Assembly (NCBI RefSeq): GCF_016019935.1
Contig: NZ_JAECMT010000007.1
Span: forward strand, 62,001-126,000
Reading direction: 5' to 3'
Length of the DNA: 64,000 bases
Origin: Paenibacillus sp. GSMTC-2017
Lineage (GTDB): Bacteria; Bacillota; Bacilli; Paenibacillales; Paenibacillaceae
Shown: positions 16,917-29,372 of the stretch, one piece after another
How the letters are laid out: every line of letters begins with the position of its first letter
Position numbering within the stretch: position 1 is the first letter of the stretch
Made by a program: the position numbers and the translations under genes
Notes under the pieces: model-generated
Seen by the model: the letters and a program-made list of their open reading frames with translations, nothing else
Database searches by the model: none
Told to the model about the DNA's origin: nothing

Positions 16917-19136
16917 CTACTTCACTGTAACGCGCAGAGATACACTTCTACCTTCAAAGGTAGCTTTGATGGTTGCAGTACCTTTACCAATTGCAGTTAT
17001 TTTTCCATCGATTACTGTAGCAACGTTTGTTCTAGAGGATACCCACGTTGCATTTGCAGTATGGTCGATAGCACTTCCCGTATAGTAGTAAGCTTTTAAT
17101 GTCGTGCTATACGTACTACCTTTAGTTAATTGGATGGATTTAGTAGAAAGTTGTAACGATTTCAACTTAGGAGTTACTTCTACTAAAATTTCAATTGTTT
17201 TTCCTTGATAGGAACCTGAAACTTTTGTTACGCCCACATCAATTGCTTTTACTGAGGATGACCCGCTTACTGATGCAATCGCGGTGTTGTTTACAACCCA
17301 ATTCATTTTCGTGCTAACGGAAACCGTTTTTCCATTTTTATAAAAACCAGTCACTTTAATGGACTTTGAACGGCCTGGATTCAGTTGAATTTTTGTAGGC
17401 TCAGCAACGAGCTTTATGATCTCTTCTTCAATTTTAACTCGAACCGTTACGGATTTCGTTAAATAAGTACCAGTAAGAGTGACAGAAGAAGCCTCAATAC
17501 CTTTCATCGTTTTCTCTAAAAGTACGATGTTATCAGAAGTCGTTTTCCATGTCATAGACTCCGTTACGTTCATTTCTTCGCCATCCTCATTTACGAGGGT
17601 TACCTTTGGTAGAGCGGATGCTTTACCGATGATTATACTCATATCTTTTGATTCGGCGATTAGTTTAACTGGTTTCGTATGGACAATTATTTTCACTGGA
17701 ACCGTATGACCTTGAATGTAGGCTGTAAATGTCGTTTCACCTAGTTTCTTTGCTGTCCACTTTGTTCCTTCAATGCTTGCAATCCCTTCATCAGCTGAAG
17801 TCCATTTTACAAGCTTAGAGACGTCCACAGTTGAACCGTCGAACGTTGTAGCTGTAATCTTAGGAAGATCACCGCTCATGTCCTTAAAGCCATCTACCAT
17901 GTCTTTCTCTGCTTTAATCTTTGTAATACTAGGATAAACGGTGACATCAATACTGCGACTTAAACCTTTATAGGTGACAGTGATCTTCGCTGTCCCGACA
18001 GCCATCGGTTTAACGATTCCTTTATCGACAGTAGCGATTGCAACATCGGATGAGGTCCAGTCCCCGAGTTGTGTAATCTCTTCTATTTTACCTGAATTTT
18101 CTTGTACATCTGCTTTAATTTGGAGAAGTTTAGTATCATGTAGCTGAATGTGGTACTCTTTTTCCGGACTAAGTTTAATAGACTGATACGGCGTACGAAC
18201 GACAGCTTCAAGTGTGCTCGTAACTCCCAAATAAGAAACGGTAATCGTTGCTGTACCAGTTGAAACAGCCTTAACGACACCCTTTTCGACAGTAAGTACT
18301 TTCGTGTTGCTGCTCGTCCATGATGCAAGTGCAGTAACGTCGCTTGCCGCTACACCACTTTGTTTATTTTCTGCCGTAGCAGTAAGCTTCACATCAGTGG
18401 AATCAATCTCAAGTTCAAGAAGATCGTTCGTTTGTTTTGGCGTAATCACTATCGATTTATATGGCGATGTTGCCGTTATCTTTATTGTATCTGATTTTCC
18501 TTTGTACTTCGCAGTGATCGTAGTTGTACCCGCACTAACGAATGTAATCTTACCTTCCTCGACTGTAGCAACAGACGGGCTGGAAGATGTCCAATCAGCA
18601 TCAATGCTAATGCCATTTGGTTTGCCGTTCTTTTCCCCGTTAAGAGTAAAAGCTAACGTATCTCCAAGCTTAATATCTGGTAATGCAGTAGGGGCTTCCT
18701 TATCACCTTGCATGAGAGTTACTTTGTCGTAGGTAAAATCAGAAGTTGCTTTAATGCTTTGGGTATATCCTTTATAGGAAACGCTTATAGTGACTGTACC
18801 TTGGCCTAAGCCTGTCAGCACGCCTTTGTCTACTTTAATGATAGAACTGTTTGACGACTTCCATGTTGCTTCTGGAGTAACATTTTTCGATGTTGAACCA
18901 GAGATAGTTGCAAATGCGGTAACAATCACATTGTCATCTTCAACTAACATTTCAAGAGATGATGTGGTCGTATTGTAATCTGTAGCATCGTAACCGAGTT
19001 CAAGACCAGTAACTGTAGCTTCAGCTGCTTGCGCGACTCCTGTAAAGGACGACATGAAGAGCGCCATTATTAACGCAGCAGCAATCCATCTGCGAGCCCC
19101 CTTCGAAGACATGTTCCAACTTAAGTTTGAGTTCAC
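16917..19136 (-). CDS. Secreted protein with eight bacterial Ig-like (Big2) repeats
   Basis: Secreted or surface protein of about 739 residues. The signal peptide is basic then hydrophobic (KGARRWIAAALIMALFMSS) with likely cleavage after GVAQA. The rest is a string of eight Ig-like modules of about 80-90 residues, each with a W(T/K)SS-x-x-V-x-G core and a glycine-threonine turn such as STGTATITVSYLG. The last module lies at the extreme C-terminus. There is no enzyme domain, LPxTG motif or SLH domain, so attachment is unknown; adhesion or spacing is inferred from the module type only. GTG 19136 is chosen as the start, with GAAAGGA upstream. It is alone on its strand, with its own terminator. 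Confidence 0.88.
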   Translation of the reverse strand: MNSNLSWNMSSKGARRWIAAALIMALFMSSFTGVAQAAEATVTGLELGYDATDYNTTTSSLEMLVEDDNVIVTAFATISGSTSKNVTPEATWKSSNSSIIKVDKGVLTGLGQGTVTISVSYKGYTQSIKATSDFTYDKVTLMQGDKEAPTALPDIKLGDTLAFTLNGEKNGKPNGISIDADWTSSSPSVATVEEGKITFVSAGTTTITAKYKGKSDTIKITATSPYKSIVITPKQTNDLLELEIDSTDVKLTATAENKQSGVAASDVTALASWTSSNTKVLTVEKGVVKAVSTGTATITVSYLGVTSTLEAVVRTPYQSIKLSPEKEYHIQLHDTKLLQIKADVQENSGKIEEITQLGDWTSSDVAIATVDKGIVKPMAVGTAKITVTYKGLSRSIDVTVYPSITKIKAEKDMVDGFKDMSGDLPKITATTFDGSTVDVSKLVKWTSADEGIASIEGTKWTAKKLGETTFTAYIQGHTVPVKIIVHTKPVKLIAESKDMSIIIGKASALPKVTLVNEDGEEMNVTESMTWKTTSDNIVLLEKTMKGIEASSVTLTGTYLTKSVTVRVKIEEEIIKLVAEPTKIQLNPGRSKSIKVTGFYKNGKTVSVSTKMNWVVNNTAIASVSGSSSVKAIDVGVTKVSGSYQGKTIEILVEVTPKLKSLQLSTKSIQLTKGSTYSTTLKAYYYTGSAIDHTANATWVSSRTNVATVIDGKITAIGKGTATIKATFEGRSVSLRVTVK

Positions 19137-19231
19137 TACATCCCTTTCCTTTCTCTGGAAAACTGTTTTTTCTCTTATTAATAACGGCATGTTGTGCTCA
19201 AAAATGAAGACTTAACACGTATTTCACATTT

Positions 19232-19259
19232 TCGACATTAGAGCAATCTATGTTAGAAT
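19232..19259 (+). promoter_or_regulatory. Promoter for the MscS-type gene
   Basis: TCGACA (19232-19237), a 16-bp spacer and TAGAAT (19254-19259) with an upstream TG, about 80 bp before the start. Confidence 0.55.
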
Positions 19260-19338
19260 GAACCTTCATTAATTGCAGCCTTTTGTTTGACATGCCTTTA
19301 TCGTCAAGTCCAAATTGCCTGCGGAAGGAGATTTAACC

Positions 19339-20430
19339 ATGATTGAAAATTGGTTTGTTGAACTGGATGAGGCGTTGCGGCTAGTCCCGCTTGGTATAGC
19401 AATTGGTATTTTCCTATTGTTCCTTTTTATTAGAAAGATGTTTGTTCGCTATATGTTCTCATTCCTAGTGAAGCGACTTCATCGCTCGAGTACTGCAGTG
19501 AAAGCGATTGAGGCTTTCCAAAAGCCGCTACAAGCGATTTTATTGATGCTAGGTGTCTATTTGGCTATCGTTTATTACGCACAGGAGAATTGGCTGATTC
19601 TGTCGGCACTGCATCGCTTATTCCGGAGCGGAATTGTAATAGCAGTAGGTGTAGGGTTTTATAACATGTCTGCATCTTCATCAACGCTACTCGAGAGTGT
19701 AAGTAAGAAGTTTGGGGTCGATGAAGCAAGCATGCTCATTCCGTTTCTGTCAAAAGCGGTTCGCTTCGTCATCATTATTCTTGTAGCAACTGTTGTTATT
19801 TCTGAGTGGGGTTTTAGTATAAATGGGGTTGTTGCGGGAATGGGGCTTGGCAGTTTGGCTATTGCACTTGCGGCTAAGGATACGCTAGGCAATATATTAG
19901 GCGGAATCATTATCATCATAGAGAAGCCCTTCTCTAAGGGTGATTGGATTTTAACGCCAAGCGTGGAGGGTGTCGTTGAGGATATTACATTCCGCAGCTC
20001 GCAGATCCGGACGTTTGCTGATGCAATTGTGACCGTTCCAAATTCAACACTTGCAGATCAACCGATTACGAACTGGAGCCGTATGGGAAAACGAAGAATT
20101 ACTTTCAGTTTAAATGTTGCAATTGATACTGAGGCTAATAAGCTTAGGACTGCTATTGATCGAATTGAACAGTATTTAACAGAAGATCCTTCTGTTGATC
20201 CTGGAACAATTATGGTTCGTTTCAATGAAATTAAAGAGGGAAGCCTCGGTATTTTTCTTTATTATTTCTCGAAGACAGTCGCTTGGAAGGAGCATTTAAC
20301 AGTGCGCCAAGACACTACGCTTGCAATGATGCGAATTTTGGAGGAAGAAGGAATTAAGCTCGCTTATCCTGTACAGCGGGTATTGTTAGAAAATAATTTA
20401 ACATCCGAAAAGTCAGTTGCTCGGCAATAA
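19339..20430 (+). CDS. Mechanosensitive ion channel, MscS family
   Basis: Stretch-activated channel that relieves turgor on osmotic downshift; 363 residues. Four to five hydrophobic segments fill the first half. The pore-lining helix is GINGVVAGMGLGSLAIALAAKD-like, with the Gly/Ala packing pattern of MscS TM3, near residues 155-185. The beta domain follows, with GGIIIIIEKPFSKGDWI and RSSQIRTFADAIVTVPNS. ATG 19339 has AAGGAG eight nt upstream. It is similar to Bacillus YkuT or YhdY, but I cannot decide which. It appears to be transcribed alone. Confidence 0.92.
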   Translation: MIENWFVELDEALRLVPLGIAIGIFLLFLFIRKMFVRYMFSFLVKRLHRSSTAVKAIEAFQKPLQAILLMLGVYLAIVYYAQENWLILSALHRLFRSGIVIAVGVGFYNMSASSSTLLESVSKKFGVDEASMLIPFLSKAVRFVIIILVATVVISEWGFSINGVVAGMGLGSLAIALAAKDTLGNILGGIIIIIEKPFSKGDWILTPSVEGVVEDITFRSSQIRTFADAIVTVPNSTLADQPITNWSRMGKRRITFSLNVAIDTEANKLRTAIDRIEQYLTEDPSVDPGTIMVRFNEIKEGSLGIFLYYFSKTVAWKEHLTVRQDTTLAMMRILEEEGIKLAYPVQRVLLENNLTSEKSVARQ

Positions 20431-20465
20431 GCTAATCGCGCGTAAACTTTTATAAACGTTAGTAA

Positions 20466-20494
20466 AGTCTGCATTTCGGTGCAGACTTTTTTTA
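20466..20494 (+). terminator. Terminator after the MscS-type gene
   Basis: AGTCTGCA pairs with TGCAGACT, loop TTTCGG, followed by seven Ts. Confidence 0.92.
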
Positions 20495-20528
20495 TTTTTG
20501 CGCCCCAGATGCAACGCTTAAACGCAAG

Positions 20529-20537
20529 TGCTATAAT
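20529..20537 (+). promoter_or_regulatory. Extended -10 promoter for upp
   Basis: TGCTATAAT, a consensus extended -10 element 67 bp before the upp start. No strong -35 is seen. Confidence 0.6.
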
Positions 20538-20603
20538 ATATGGGATTGTGTCCATGCTAAAGGCATGACATTCGAAATGCATATTTGGGAGGAATTACGC
20601 TCC

Positions 20604-21233
20604 ATGAGCAAATTAGTAATCTGTGACCATCCATTGATTCAGCATAAGCTGACGTTCATTCGGAACAAAGAGACAAACACGAAGGATTTTCGCGAATTAG
20701 TGGACGAGGTTGCGACTTTAATGGCATACGAAATTACACGCAACATTCCACTCGAGACAATTCAAGTTGAGACACCAGTGACAGTAACAGATGCAAAAAT
20801 TGTTTCGGGCAGAATGCTCGGCCTAATTCCGATTCTTCGCGCTGGACTTGGTATGGTAGACGGCATCCTAAAGTTGATCCCATCCGCAAAGGTTGGACAT
20901 ATCGGCCTTGCGAGAGATCACGAGACACTTCAACCAAAAGAATATTATATTAACCTACCTACGGATGCTCCGAATCGTTTGCTAATCGTAATCGATCCGA
21001 TGCTTGCAACTGGCGGTTCTGCTCTTGCGGCCATCGCTTCTTTGAAGAAGCGCAACTGTGAGCATATTAAGCTAATGTGCTTAATTGCTGCACCAGAAGG
21101 TGTTAAGGCGGTTCAGGAAGCTCATCCAGACGTTGACATTTATATCGCAGCTCTTGACGAGAAGCTAAACGAAAAAGGCTATATTGTTCCTGGTCTTGGA
21201 GATGCGGGAGATCGCATGTTTGGAACAAACTAG
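20604..21233 (+). CDS. upp: Uracil phosphoribosyltransferase
   Basis: Salvage enzyme joining uracil and PRPP to give UMP; 209 residues, exactly the family length. The N-terminal [16 protein letters not shown], the central RAGLGMVDG, the PRPP-binding [15 protein letters not shown] (about 130-144) and the uracil-binding [13 protein letters not shown] at the C-terminus are intact. ATG 20604 is preceded by GGGAGG. In B. subtilis it directly follows glyA; here 10 kb of opp, Ig-like and mscS genes intervene. Confidence 0.98.
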   Translation: MSKLVICDHPLIQHKLTFIRNKETNTKDFRELVDEVATLMAYEITRNIPLETIQVETPVTVTDAKIVSGRMLGLIPILRAGLGMVDGILKLIPSAKVGHIGLARDHETLQPKEYYINLPTDAPNRLLIVIDPMLATGGSALAAIASLKKRNCEHIKLMCLIAAPEGVKAVQEAHPDVDIYIAALDEKLNEKGYIVPGLGDAGDRMFGTN

Positions 21234-21269
21234 AAATAGGCATGAACTAAGATGTAGGAGTGAACACTG

Positions 21270-22418
21270 TTGCCCAAATTAAAGGTAATGACTATATTCG
21301 GTACAAGACCAGAGGCAGTCAAGATGGCCCCGCTAGTGTTGGAATTGCAAAAACGAGAAAATGATATTCAATCTATCGTATGTGTAACTGCACAGCATAG
21401 GCAAATACTTGATCAAGTGCTTGATTTCTTTGAAATTAAACCAAATTACGATTTGAACGTAATGAAGGATCGTCAGACCTTAACAGAAACGACAGTTAGA
21501 GTTCTTGAAGGACTTGAGCCTGTTCTAGATGAAACAAAACCTGACATCGTATTAGTGCATGGGGATACACAAACGACGTTTCTAGCAAGCTATGCTTCGT
21601 TTTTGAAGCAGATCAAAGTAGGACATGTTGAAGCTGGACTACGTACATGGAATAAGATGTCGCCGTATCCAGAAGAGATGAACCGTCAACTTGCTGGTGT
21701 ACTATCTGATATTCATTTTGCACCAACAGAGTGGTCAGCGAACAATCTTCGTAAGGAAAACAAGTCAGAAGAAACGATTTACGTTACAGGAAACACGGCT
21801 ACTGACGTATTCCAATATACGGTTGATGAATCTTTTGCACATCCAGTGCTTGAGTGGGCTAAAGGTAAACGAATGATTCTAATGACTGCACATCGCAGAG
21901 AATCGCTTGGTGAGCCGCATCGCAACATATTCCAAGCTGTTAAGCGTATTGCTGATGAGCATGAGGATGTTGTGGTTGTTTATGCTGTCCATCCGAATCC
22001 AGCAGTAAGAGAGCCTGCGAATGAAATATTGGGTGATCATCCGCGTATCCGTTTGATTGAACCATTAGACGTATTTGAAATTCATAATTTCTTCCCTCAT
22101 GCGTACATGATTATGACGGATTCTGGCGGATTGCAAGAAGAAGCGCCATCGTTCGGAGTTCCAACGTTAGTACTTCGTGATACGACAGAGCGTCCAGAAG
22201 GAATTGAAGCAGGCACGTTGGAACTTGTTGGTACAAATGAGGATAATGTTTATGCGAGAGCTAAAGCATTGTTGAATGATACTGCTCTATATTGTCGCAT
22301 GAGCCAAGCAGCTAATCCTTACGGTGACGGTAGAGCCTCAGAGCGAATTGTAGACGCAATACTCCATCATTTTGGTAGGCAAAAAGAACGCCCGGATTCG
22401 TTCACACAACGTTCATAG
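21270..22418 (+). CDS. mnaA: UDP-N-acetylglucosamine 2-epimerase (non-hydrolysing)
   Basis: Interconverts UDP-GlcNAc and UDP-ManNAc, supplying ManNAc for wall teichoic acid linkage units and secondary wall polymers; 382 residues. GTRPEAVKMAPLVLEL, VHGDTQTTFLASY, GHVEAGLRTWN, PEEMNRQL, TAHRRESLGEP and the active-site TDSGGLQEEAPSFG are present. TTG 21270 has AGGAG nine nt upstream. The position between upp and atp is conserved in Bacillales. TagA in this window (61829-62581) would use its product. Confidence 0.96.
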   Translation: MPKLKVMTIFGTRPEAVKMAPLVLELQKRENDIQSIVCVTAQHRQILDQVLDFFEIKPNYDLNVMKDRQTLTETTVRVLEGLEPVLDETKPDIVLVHGDTQTTFLASYASFLKQIKVGHVEAGLRTWNKMSPYPEEMNRQLAGVLSDIHFAPTEWSANNLRKENKSEETIYVTGNTATDVFQYTVDESFAHPVLEWAKGKRMILMTAHRRESLGEPHRNIFQAVKRIADEHEDVVVVYAVHPNPAVREPANEILGDHPRIRLIEPLDVFEIHNFFPHAYMIMTDSGGLQEEAPSFGVPTLVLRDTTERPEGIEAGTLELVGTNEDNVYARAKALLNDTALYCRMSQAANPYGDGRASERIVDAILHHFGRQKERPDSFTQRS

Positions 22419-22480
22419 TTCTAGCATTAGAGGCGGCGTGAAGGCTGAATGTACAGCATACAGTGGTACTGTACGGTTTT

Positions 22481-22518
22481 GGCGCTTCGAAAACCTTGTA
22501 ACACAAGGGTTTTTCGCC
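22481..22518 (+). terminator. Terminator after mnaA
   Basis: GAAAACCTTGT pairs with ACAAGGGTTTTTC with one bulged G, inside an outer GGCG/CGCC pair. The T-run is part of the descending arm. Confidence 0.7.
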
Positions 22519-22550
22519 TTTTGTTCACGAAATGTTTGTTGTTATTTCAA

Positions 22551-22580
22551 TTGACAAACCTTGAGCCGCTTCGATAAAAT
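22551..22580 (+). promoter_or_regulatory. SigA promoter of the atp operon
   Basis: Consensus TTGACA (22551-22556), an 18-bp spacer and TAAAAT (22575-22580), 27 bp before atpZ. Confidence 0.85.
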
Positions 22581-22607
22581 AAATGAGGATTGACAGGGGT
22601 GCAAGCC

Positions 22608-22841
22608 ATGGCAGGAAAGGGCAACAATGATAATCCTTGGTTAGCGGGTGCTGTTATAGGCTCGTTAGGTGTGGAAGTCGGAGTGTGTGTTTTCTTAGGA
22701 TATTGGCTAGGCTCCAAGGCTGGTGAACATTTCGGAGACGCTAAGTCTTGGATGCTCGGAGGTGTACTTGTTGGTCTGGCTGTCGGAATTGTTTCAGCCA
22801 TTCTTATTCTTAGGAAGGTGTTGAAAGAATCCGATGGATAA
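22608..22841 (+). CDS. atpZ: AtpZ-like small membrane protein
   Basis: 77-residue membrane protein with two helices (about 13-35 and 45-67) and the AtpZ pattern GYWLGSKAG between them. AtpZ accompanies AtpI at the head of atp operons and has been linked to ATP synthase assembly, Mg2+ or Ca2+ uptake. ATG 22608 follows AGGGGTG. It overlaps atpI by eight bases. Confidence 0.87.
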   Translation: MAGKGNNDNPWLAGAVIGSLGVEVGVCVFLGYWLGSKAGEHFGDAKSWMLGGVLVGLAVGIVSAILILRKVLKESDG

Positions 22842-23199
22842 TTTATTTAAATCGGCGATACGAGTGGCACTGTTTTTTTCAGCTGCTTGCTTGTTGCTCT
22901 GGGCAGTCATTCCAGGGTGGAGGAGCGTATTCGCTGGCCTGCTGTTAGGTATTGGAGCGAGTGTTATGAATGCGCTCTTACTGAAGCGCAGAGTGGAACT
23001 AGTAGGACAAGTTGTACCAGACGGAAGCAAGCGACGAATGGGTTTAGGACTCGGAAGTCGCATGGCAACGGTGTTATTGGCTGCAATGATCGCCTATAAG
23101 TATCCAGAAACGTTCAACATGCCAGCTACGCTGGCCGCTTGTATGATGATGCCGTTTATAATATTGGTATCAGCTAGCATTTACAATAAACGACACTAG
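22834..23199 (+). CDS. atpI: ATP synthase subunit I
   Basis: 121-residue protein with about four hydrophobic helices, the AtpI/UncI type that helps assemble the c-ring. Features include LLWAVIPGWRSVFAGLLLGIG and a basic loop between helices 2 and 3 (KRRMGLGLGSR). Its ATG overlaps the atpZ reading frame, and atpB follows after a short gap. Confidence 0.9.
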   Translation: MDNLFKSAIRVALFFSAACLLLWAVIPGWRSVFAGLLLGIGASVMNALLLKRRVELVGQVVPDGSKRRMGLGLGSRMATVLLAAMIAYKYPETFNMPATLAACMMMPFIILVSASIYNKRH

Positions 23200-23223
23200 C
23201 AGCGGAGAGGGGTGAAAAATAAC

Positions 23224-23991
23224 ATGCATGAATTTCCCGTCTGGGACGTAGGTGGCTTTCGTATTGATATGTCTACATGGGGTACGATTCTCATAACGAT
23301 GCTCATTACATTTATTATTGCCCGTCTTGCGGTGCGCAACCTATCGGTTGAGAATCCAGGCAAGATGCAAAACTTTCTTGAATTGGTCATTGAATTCGTT
23401 CATAACACAATCGCAAGTGCAATGCCACTGGAGAAGGTTAAACGTTACTTGTTTCTGGGGCTAACGCTTTTCCTTTACATTGTAATCTCCAATCTTCTTG
23501 GTTTGCCGTTAGGTGTTGCGTTTGAATTCACTGAAGTAAATGAGTTCTTAGGAATAACGCCTGATTTGCTAGATAAGTACCATGGGCATGTGCATATGGC
23601 TTTCTTCAAGTCGCCAACTGCCGATCTATCGGTCACAGCTGGTTTAGCGATTATCGTAATCTTCCTAGTTCATTTCTTAGGCTTGAAAGAAAATCGCAAG
23701 TACTATCTGAAGCATTACTTTGAGCCGTTCCCGATCTTCTTCCCGCTTAACGTGATCAAAGAGATTTCGAAGCCAATCACATTGTCCCTTCGTCTTTACG
23801 CGAACATCTTTGCTGGTGAAGTATTGATCTCAACAATCTTGAAGCTTGGATTATTCGGATTGCCGTTCCTAGCTGCTTGGCAAGGGTTTAGTATTTTCGT
23901 TGGTTTGTTGCAAGGTTTCTTGTTCACGATTTTGACGATGGTGTACATCTCGCAAGCAACTATCCATCACCACGAAGAAGAACATCATTAA
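23224..23991 (+). CDS. atpB: ATP synthase Fo subunit a
   Basis: Membrane stator subunit with the two proton half-channels; 255 residues. The essential arginine is in ITLSLRLYANIFAGEV near residue 187. The C-terminal helix is LLQGFLFTILTMVYISQATIHHHEEEHH, ending in a His/Glu tail. ATG 23224 is favoured, with GAGAGGGG upstream; GTG 23212 would add four residues. It is followed by a 100-bp gap ending in the very strong GAGGAGG of atpE. Confidence 0.96.
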   Translation: MHEFPVWDVGGFRIDMSTWGTILITMLITFIIARLAVRNLSVENPGKMQNFLELVIEFVHNTIASAMPLEKVKRYLFLGLTLFLYIVISNLLGLPLGVAFEFTEVNEFLGITPDLLDKYHGHVHMAFFKSPTADLSVTAGLAIIVIFLVHFLGLKENRKYYLKHYFEPFPIFFPLNVIKEISKPITLSLRLYANIFAGEVLISTILKLGLFGLPFLAAWQGFSIFVGLLQGFLFTILTMVYISQATIHHHEEEHH

Positions 23992-24067
23992 TAGTTGGTT
24001 AAATCTTATATTGGAATCCAAACGGTTCTATATGAGAGCAGTTATAAATTAGTTTTGAATCAAATAA

Positions 24068-24310
<243 letters not shown>

Positions 24311-24329
24311 TAAATAATGAAATTGAAAT

Positions 24330-24356
24330 GGCGGGGAAGGCCTAGCCCTCTTCGCC
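24330..24356 (+). other. Intercistronic hairpin after atpE
   Basis: GGCGGGGAAGGC can pair with GCCCTCTTCGCC (two G-T pairs, one mismatch) around CTA. There is no T-run, so a role in mRNA stability or processing of the atpE segment is more likely than termination. Confidence 0.55.
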
Positions 24357-24396
24357 TTCGTTTTGATTACAAGCTTGTAAGGAAGGAGTTGCAGCA

Positions 24397-24882
24397 ATGG
24401 ATAAGTTTTTATGGGAATCGATGATATTTCAAATGGTTGCCTTCTTGTTCCTCTTGTGGTTGCTGAGTAAATATGCTTGGGGACCGCTTGTTGCAGTAAT
24501 GGAGAAGCGCAGAGAACTCATTCGTGAGCAAATGAACACGGCAGAAACTAGTCGTAAAGCGGCTGAAGCATCGATGGATGAGCAGAAGGCTGCGCTCGAG
24601 CAAGCGCGTAAAGAAGCATACGGCATAATCGAGCAAGCAAGAACAACTAGCGTGAAGCAAGCTGACGAAATCGTTCAAACTGCGAAATCGGAGGCAACTC
24701 GTCTGAAGGACGACGCGCTTAAAGATATCGTAAGTGAAAAGAACAAAGCAATCGCGGCGCTTCGTACGGAAGTGGGCGGCATCTCCGTGAAGATCGCATC
24801 CAAAATTATCGAGAAGCAAGTGGACGAAAAGTCCCAAGAACAGCTTGTTGATAAGTACCTGAAAGAAGTAGGTAGCAAATGA
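24397..24882 (+). CDS. atpF: ATP synthase Fo subunit b
   Basis: Peripheral stalk subunit, 161 residues. One N-terminal membrane helix (about 5-25, FQMVAFLFLLWLLSKYAWGP) is followed by a long charged coiled coil rich in Glu, Lys and Ala to the C-terminus. AAGGAAGGAG precedes the ATG. Its stop overlaps the atpH start by four bases. Confidence 0.96.
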   Translation: MDKFLWESMIFQMVAFLFLLWLLSKYAWGPLVAVMEKRRELIREQMNTAETSRKAAEASMDEQKAALEQARKEAYGIIEQARTTSVKQADEIVQTAKSEATRLKDDALKDIVSEKNKAIAALRTEVGGISVKIASKIIEKQVDEKSQEQLVDKYLKEVGSK

Positions 24883-25427
24883 GTCGGGACACGGTTGTAG
24901 CGAAGCGCTACGCAAAAGCGTTGTTCGAGCTTGCTTCCGCCGCAGGTAAAGTTTCAGAAGTGGAAGATCAGCTTAAGCTGATCGCTGACGCTTTGAAACA
25001 AGATGAAGAAACTGTGAAATTCCTTTCGTTGCCAACTGTAGCTCCAGAGGGCAAAATTGCTCTTTTGAAAGCAGTATTCGGTGACAATGTATCTGAGCTT
25101 GTGTACAACACTTTGCATGTCCTCGTGACACGCAGACGTCAATCCATCATTGGTGATGTGTACGAAGCGTACACAAAAATTGCTGGTGAAGCATTGGGAC
25201 AAGCGCATGCGACGGTATATTCGGCTAAGGAGCTTACGGATCAAGAGCTTGCAGACGTTTCAGCTCAATTCGGAAGCATCACAGGCAAAAAAATTATTGC
25301 ACAGCAAATAGTCGAGCCAGCTCTACTAGGCGGCTTGCAAGTTCGTATTGGCGATCGCCTTTATGACGGCAGCTTGTCAGGCAAGTTGGATCGTTTACAA
25401 AAATCTTTGAATTCTAAAGCACTGTAG
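24879..25427 (+). CDS. atpH: ATP synthase F1 subunit delta
   Basis: Joins F1 to the peripheral stalk; 182 residues. The N-terminus VAKRYAKALFELA and the C-terminal VEPALLGGLQVRIGDRLYDGSLSGKLDRL are typical. The frame overlaps atpF by ATGA, so translation is probably coupled. atpA starts 15 bp after the stop. Confidence 0.96.
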   Translation: MSRDTVVAKRYAKALFELASAAGKVSEVEDQLKLIADALKQDEETVKFLSLPTVAPEGKIALLKAVFGDNVSELVYNTLHVLVTRRRQSIIGDVYEAYTKIAGEALGQAHATVYSAKELTDQELADVSAQFGSITGKKIIAQQIVEPALLGGLQVRIGDRLYDGSLSGKLDRLQKSLNSKAL

Positions 25428-26948
<1,521 letters not shown>

Positions 26949-26965
26949 TCGGCTCTGAAATATAA

Positions 26966-26997
26966 GCCTACACCCGTCCATCAGAACAGGTGTAGGC
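26966..26997 (+). other. Intercistronic hairpin between atpA and atpG
   Basis: GCCTACACC and GGTGTAGGC form a perfect 9-bp stem with a 14-nt loop. No T-run follows. It may mark an mRNA processing or stability point in the atp transcript. Confidence 0.7.
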
Positions 26998-27051
26998 CCC
27001 TTACTACGCCCCAGAATGATTTCTTGGGCAAACGAAGGCGGGTGAAAATGA

Positions 27052-27912
27052 ATGGCTAAAGGCATGCGTGATATAAAACGTGAGATCAAGAGTAAACAAA
27101 ACACGAAGCAAATTACGAAAGCGATGGAAATGGTTGCGGCATCCAAGCTCAGAAGAGCACAGGAGGCAGCAGTTGCAGCAAGACCTTATGCAGATAAGCT
27201 TAAGGAGGTAGTTGCAAGCATCGCCGCGGGCACAAAGGACGTTAAACATCCAATGTTAGCAAAGCGTCCTGTCAAAAAGACAGGTTACCTCGTTATTACT
27301 TCGGATCGTGGTCTTGCGGGCGGTTACAACGCCAACATCTTGCGTAAAGTAACGCAAACGATTCAAGAGAAGCATAAATCGACGGATGAATACGCTCTGT
27401 TCGTCATTGGACGTAAAGGTCGTGATTTCTTCCGCCGTCGTAATATGCCAATCGTGGAAGAAGTAATTGGACTTGTGGATTCTCCGTCATTCGCGGATAT
27501 CAAAACAGTAGCAGCGACTGCAGTTAAGATGTTTGCAGATGGTTCGTATGATGAACTAAATCTATATTACAACCAATTCGTAAATGCAATTACGCAAATC
27601 CCTACTGAAACTCGTCTATTGCCGCTAGAGGAAATTAGCGGAAATAAGTCAGTGTCAGCTTATGAATATGAGCCATCACCTGAAGGCGTGTTAGAAGTGT
27701 TGCTACCAAAATATGCGGAAACGCTTATTTACAGCGCAGTTCTAGACGGTAAAGCCAGCGAATTTGGTGCTCGTATGACAGCAATGGGCAGTGCAACAAA
27801 AAATGCAACGAAAATGATCAACGGCCTGACGCTTACGTACAACCGAGCGCGTCAAGCTGCTATCACTCAGGAAATTTCCGAGATCGTTGCTGGAGCAAAC
27901 GCACAATCATAA
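27052..27912 (+). CDS. atpG: ATP synthase F1 subunit gamma
   Basis: Central rotor shaft, 286 residues. The N-terminal [29 protein letters not shown] and the C-terminal [24 protein letters not shown] helices form the coiled coil that turns inside the alpha3beta3 ring. [11 protein letters not shown] is the usual central motif. ATG 27052 is preceded by GGCGGGTG. Confidence 0.97.
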   Translation: MAKGMRDIKREIKSKQNTKQITKAMEMVAASKLRRAQEAAVAARPYADKLKEVVASIAAGTKDVKHPMLAKRPVKKTGYLVITSDRGLAGGYNANILRKVTQTIQEKHKSTDEYALFVIGRKGRDFFRRRNMPIVEEVIGLVDSPSFADIKTVAATAVKMFADGSYDELNLYYNQFVNAITQIPTETRLLPLEEISGNKSVSAYEYEPSPEGVLEVLLPKYAETLIYSAVLDGKASEFGARMTAMGSATKNATKMINGLTLTYNRARQAAITQEISEIVAGANAQS

Positions 27913-27923
27913 TTTTTATATAA

Positions 27924-29348
<1,425 letters not shown>

Positions 29349-29372
29349 TAGCGAAGGGCGGGAGGAATCCAC

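Noticed and set aside
24409..24915. Long reverse-strand open frame across atpF
   Set aside because: It is antisense to a clear atpF, has a cysteine-rich low-plausibility translation and no ribosome binding site.
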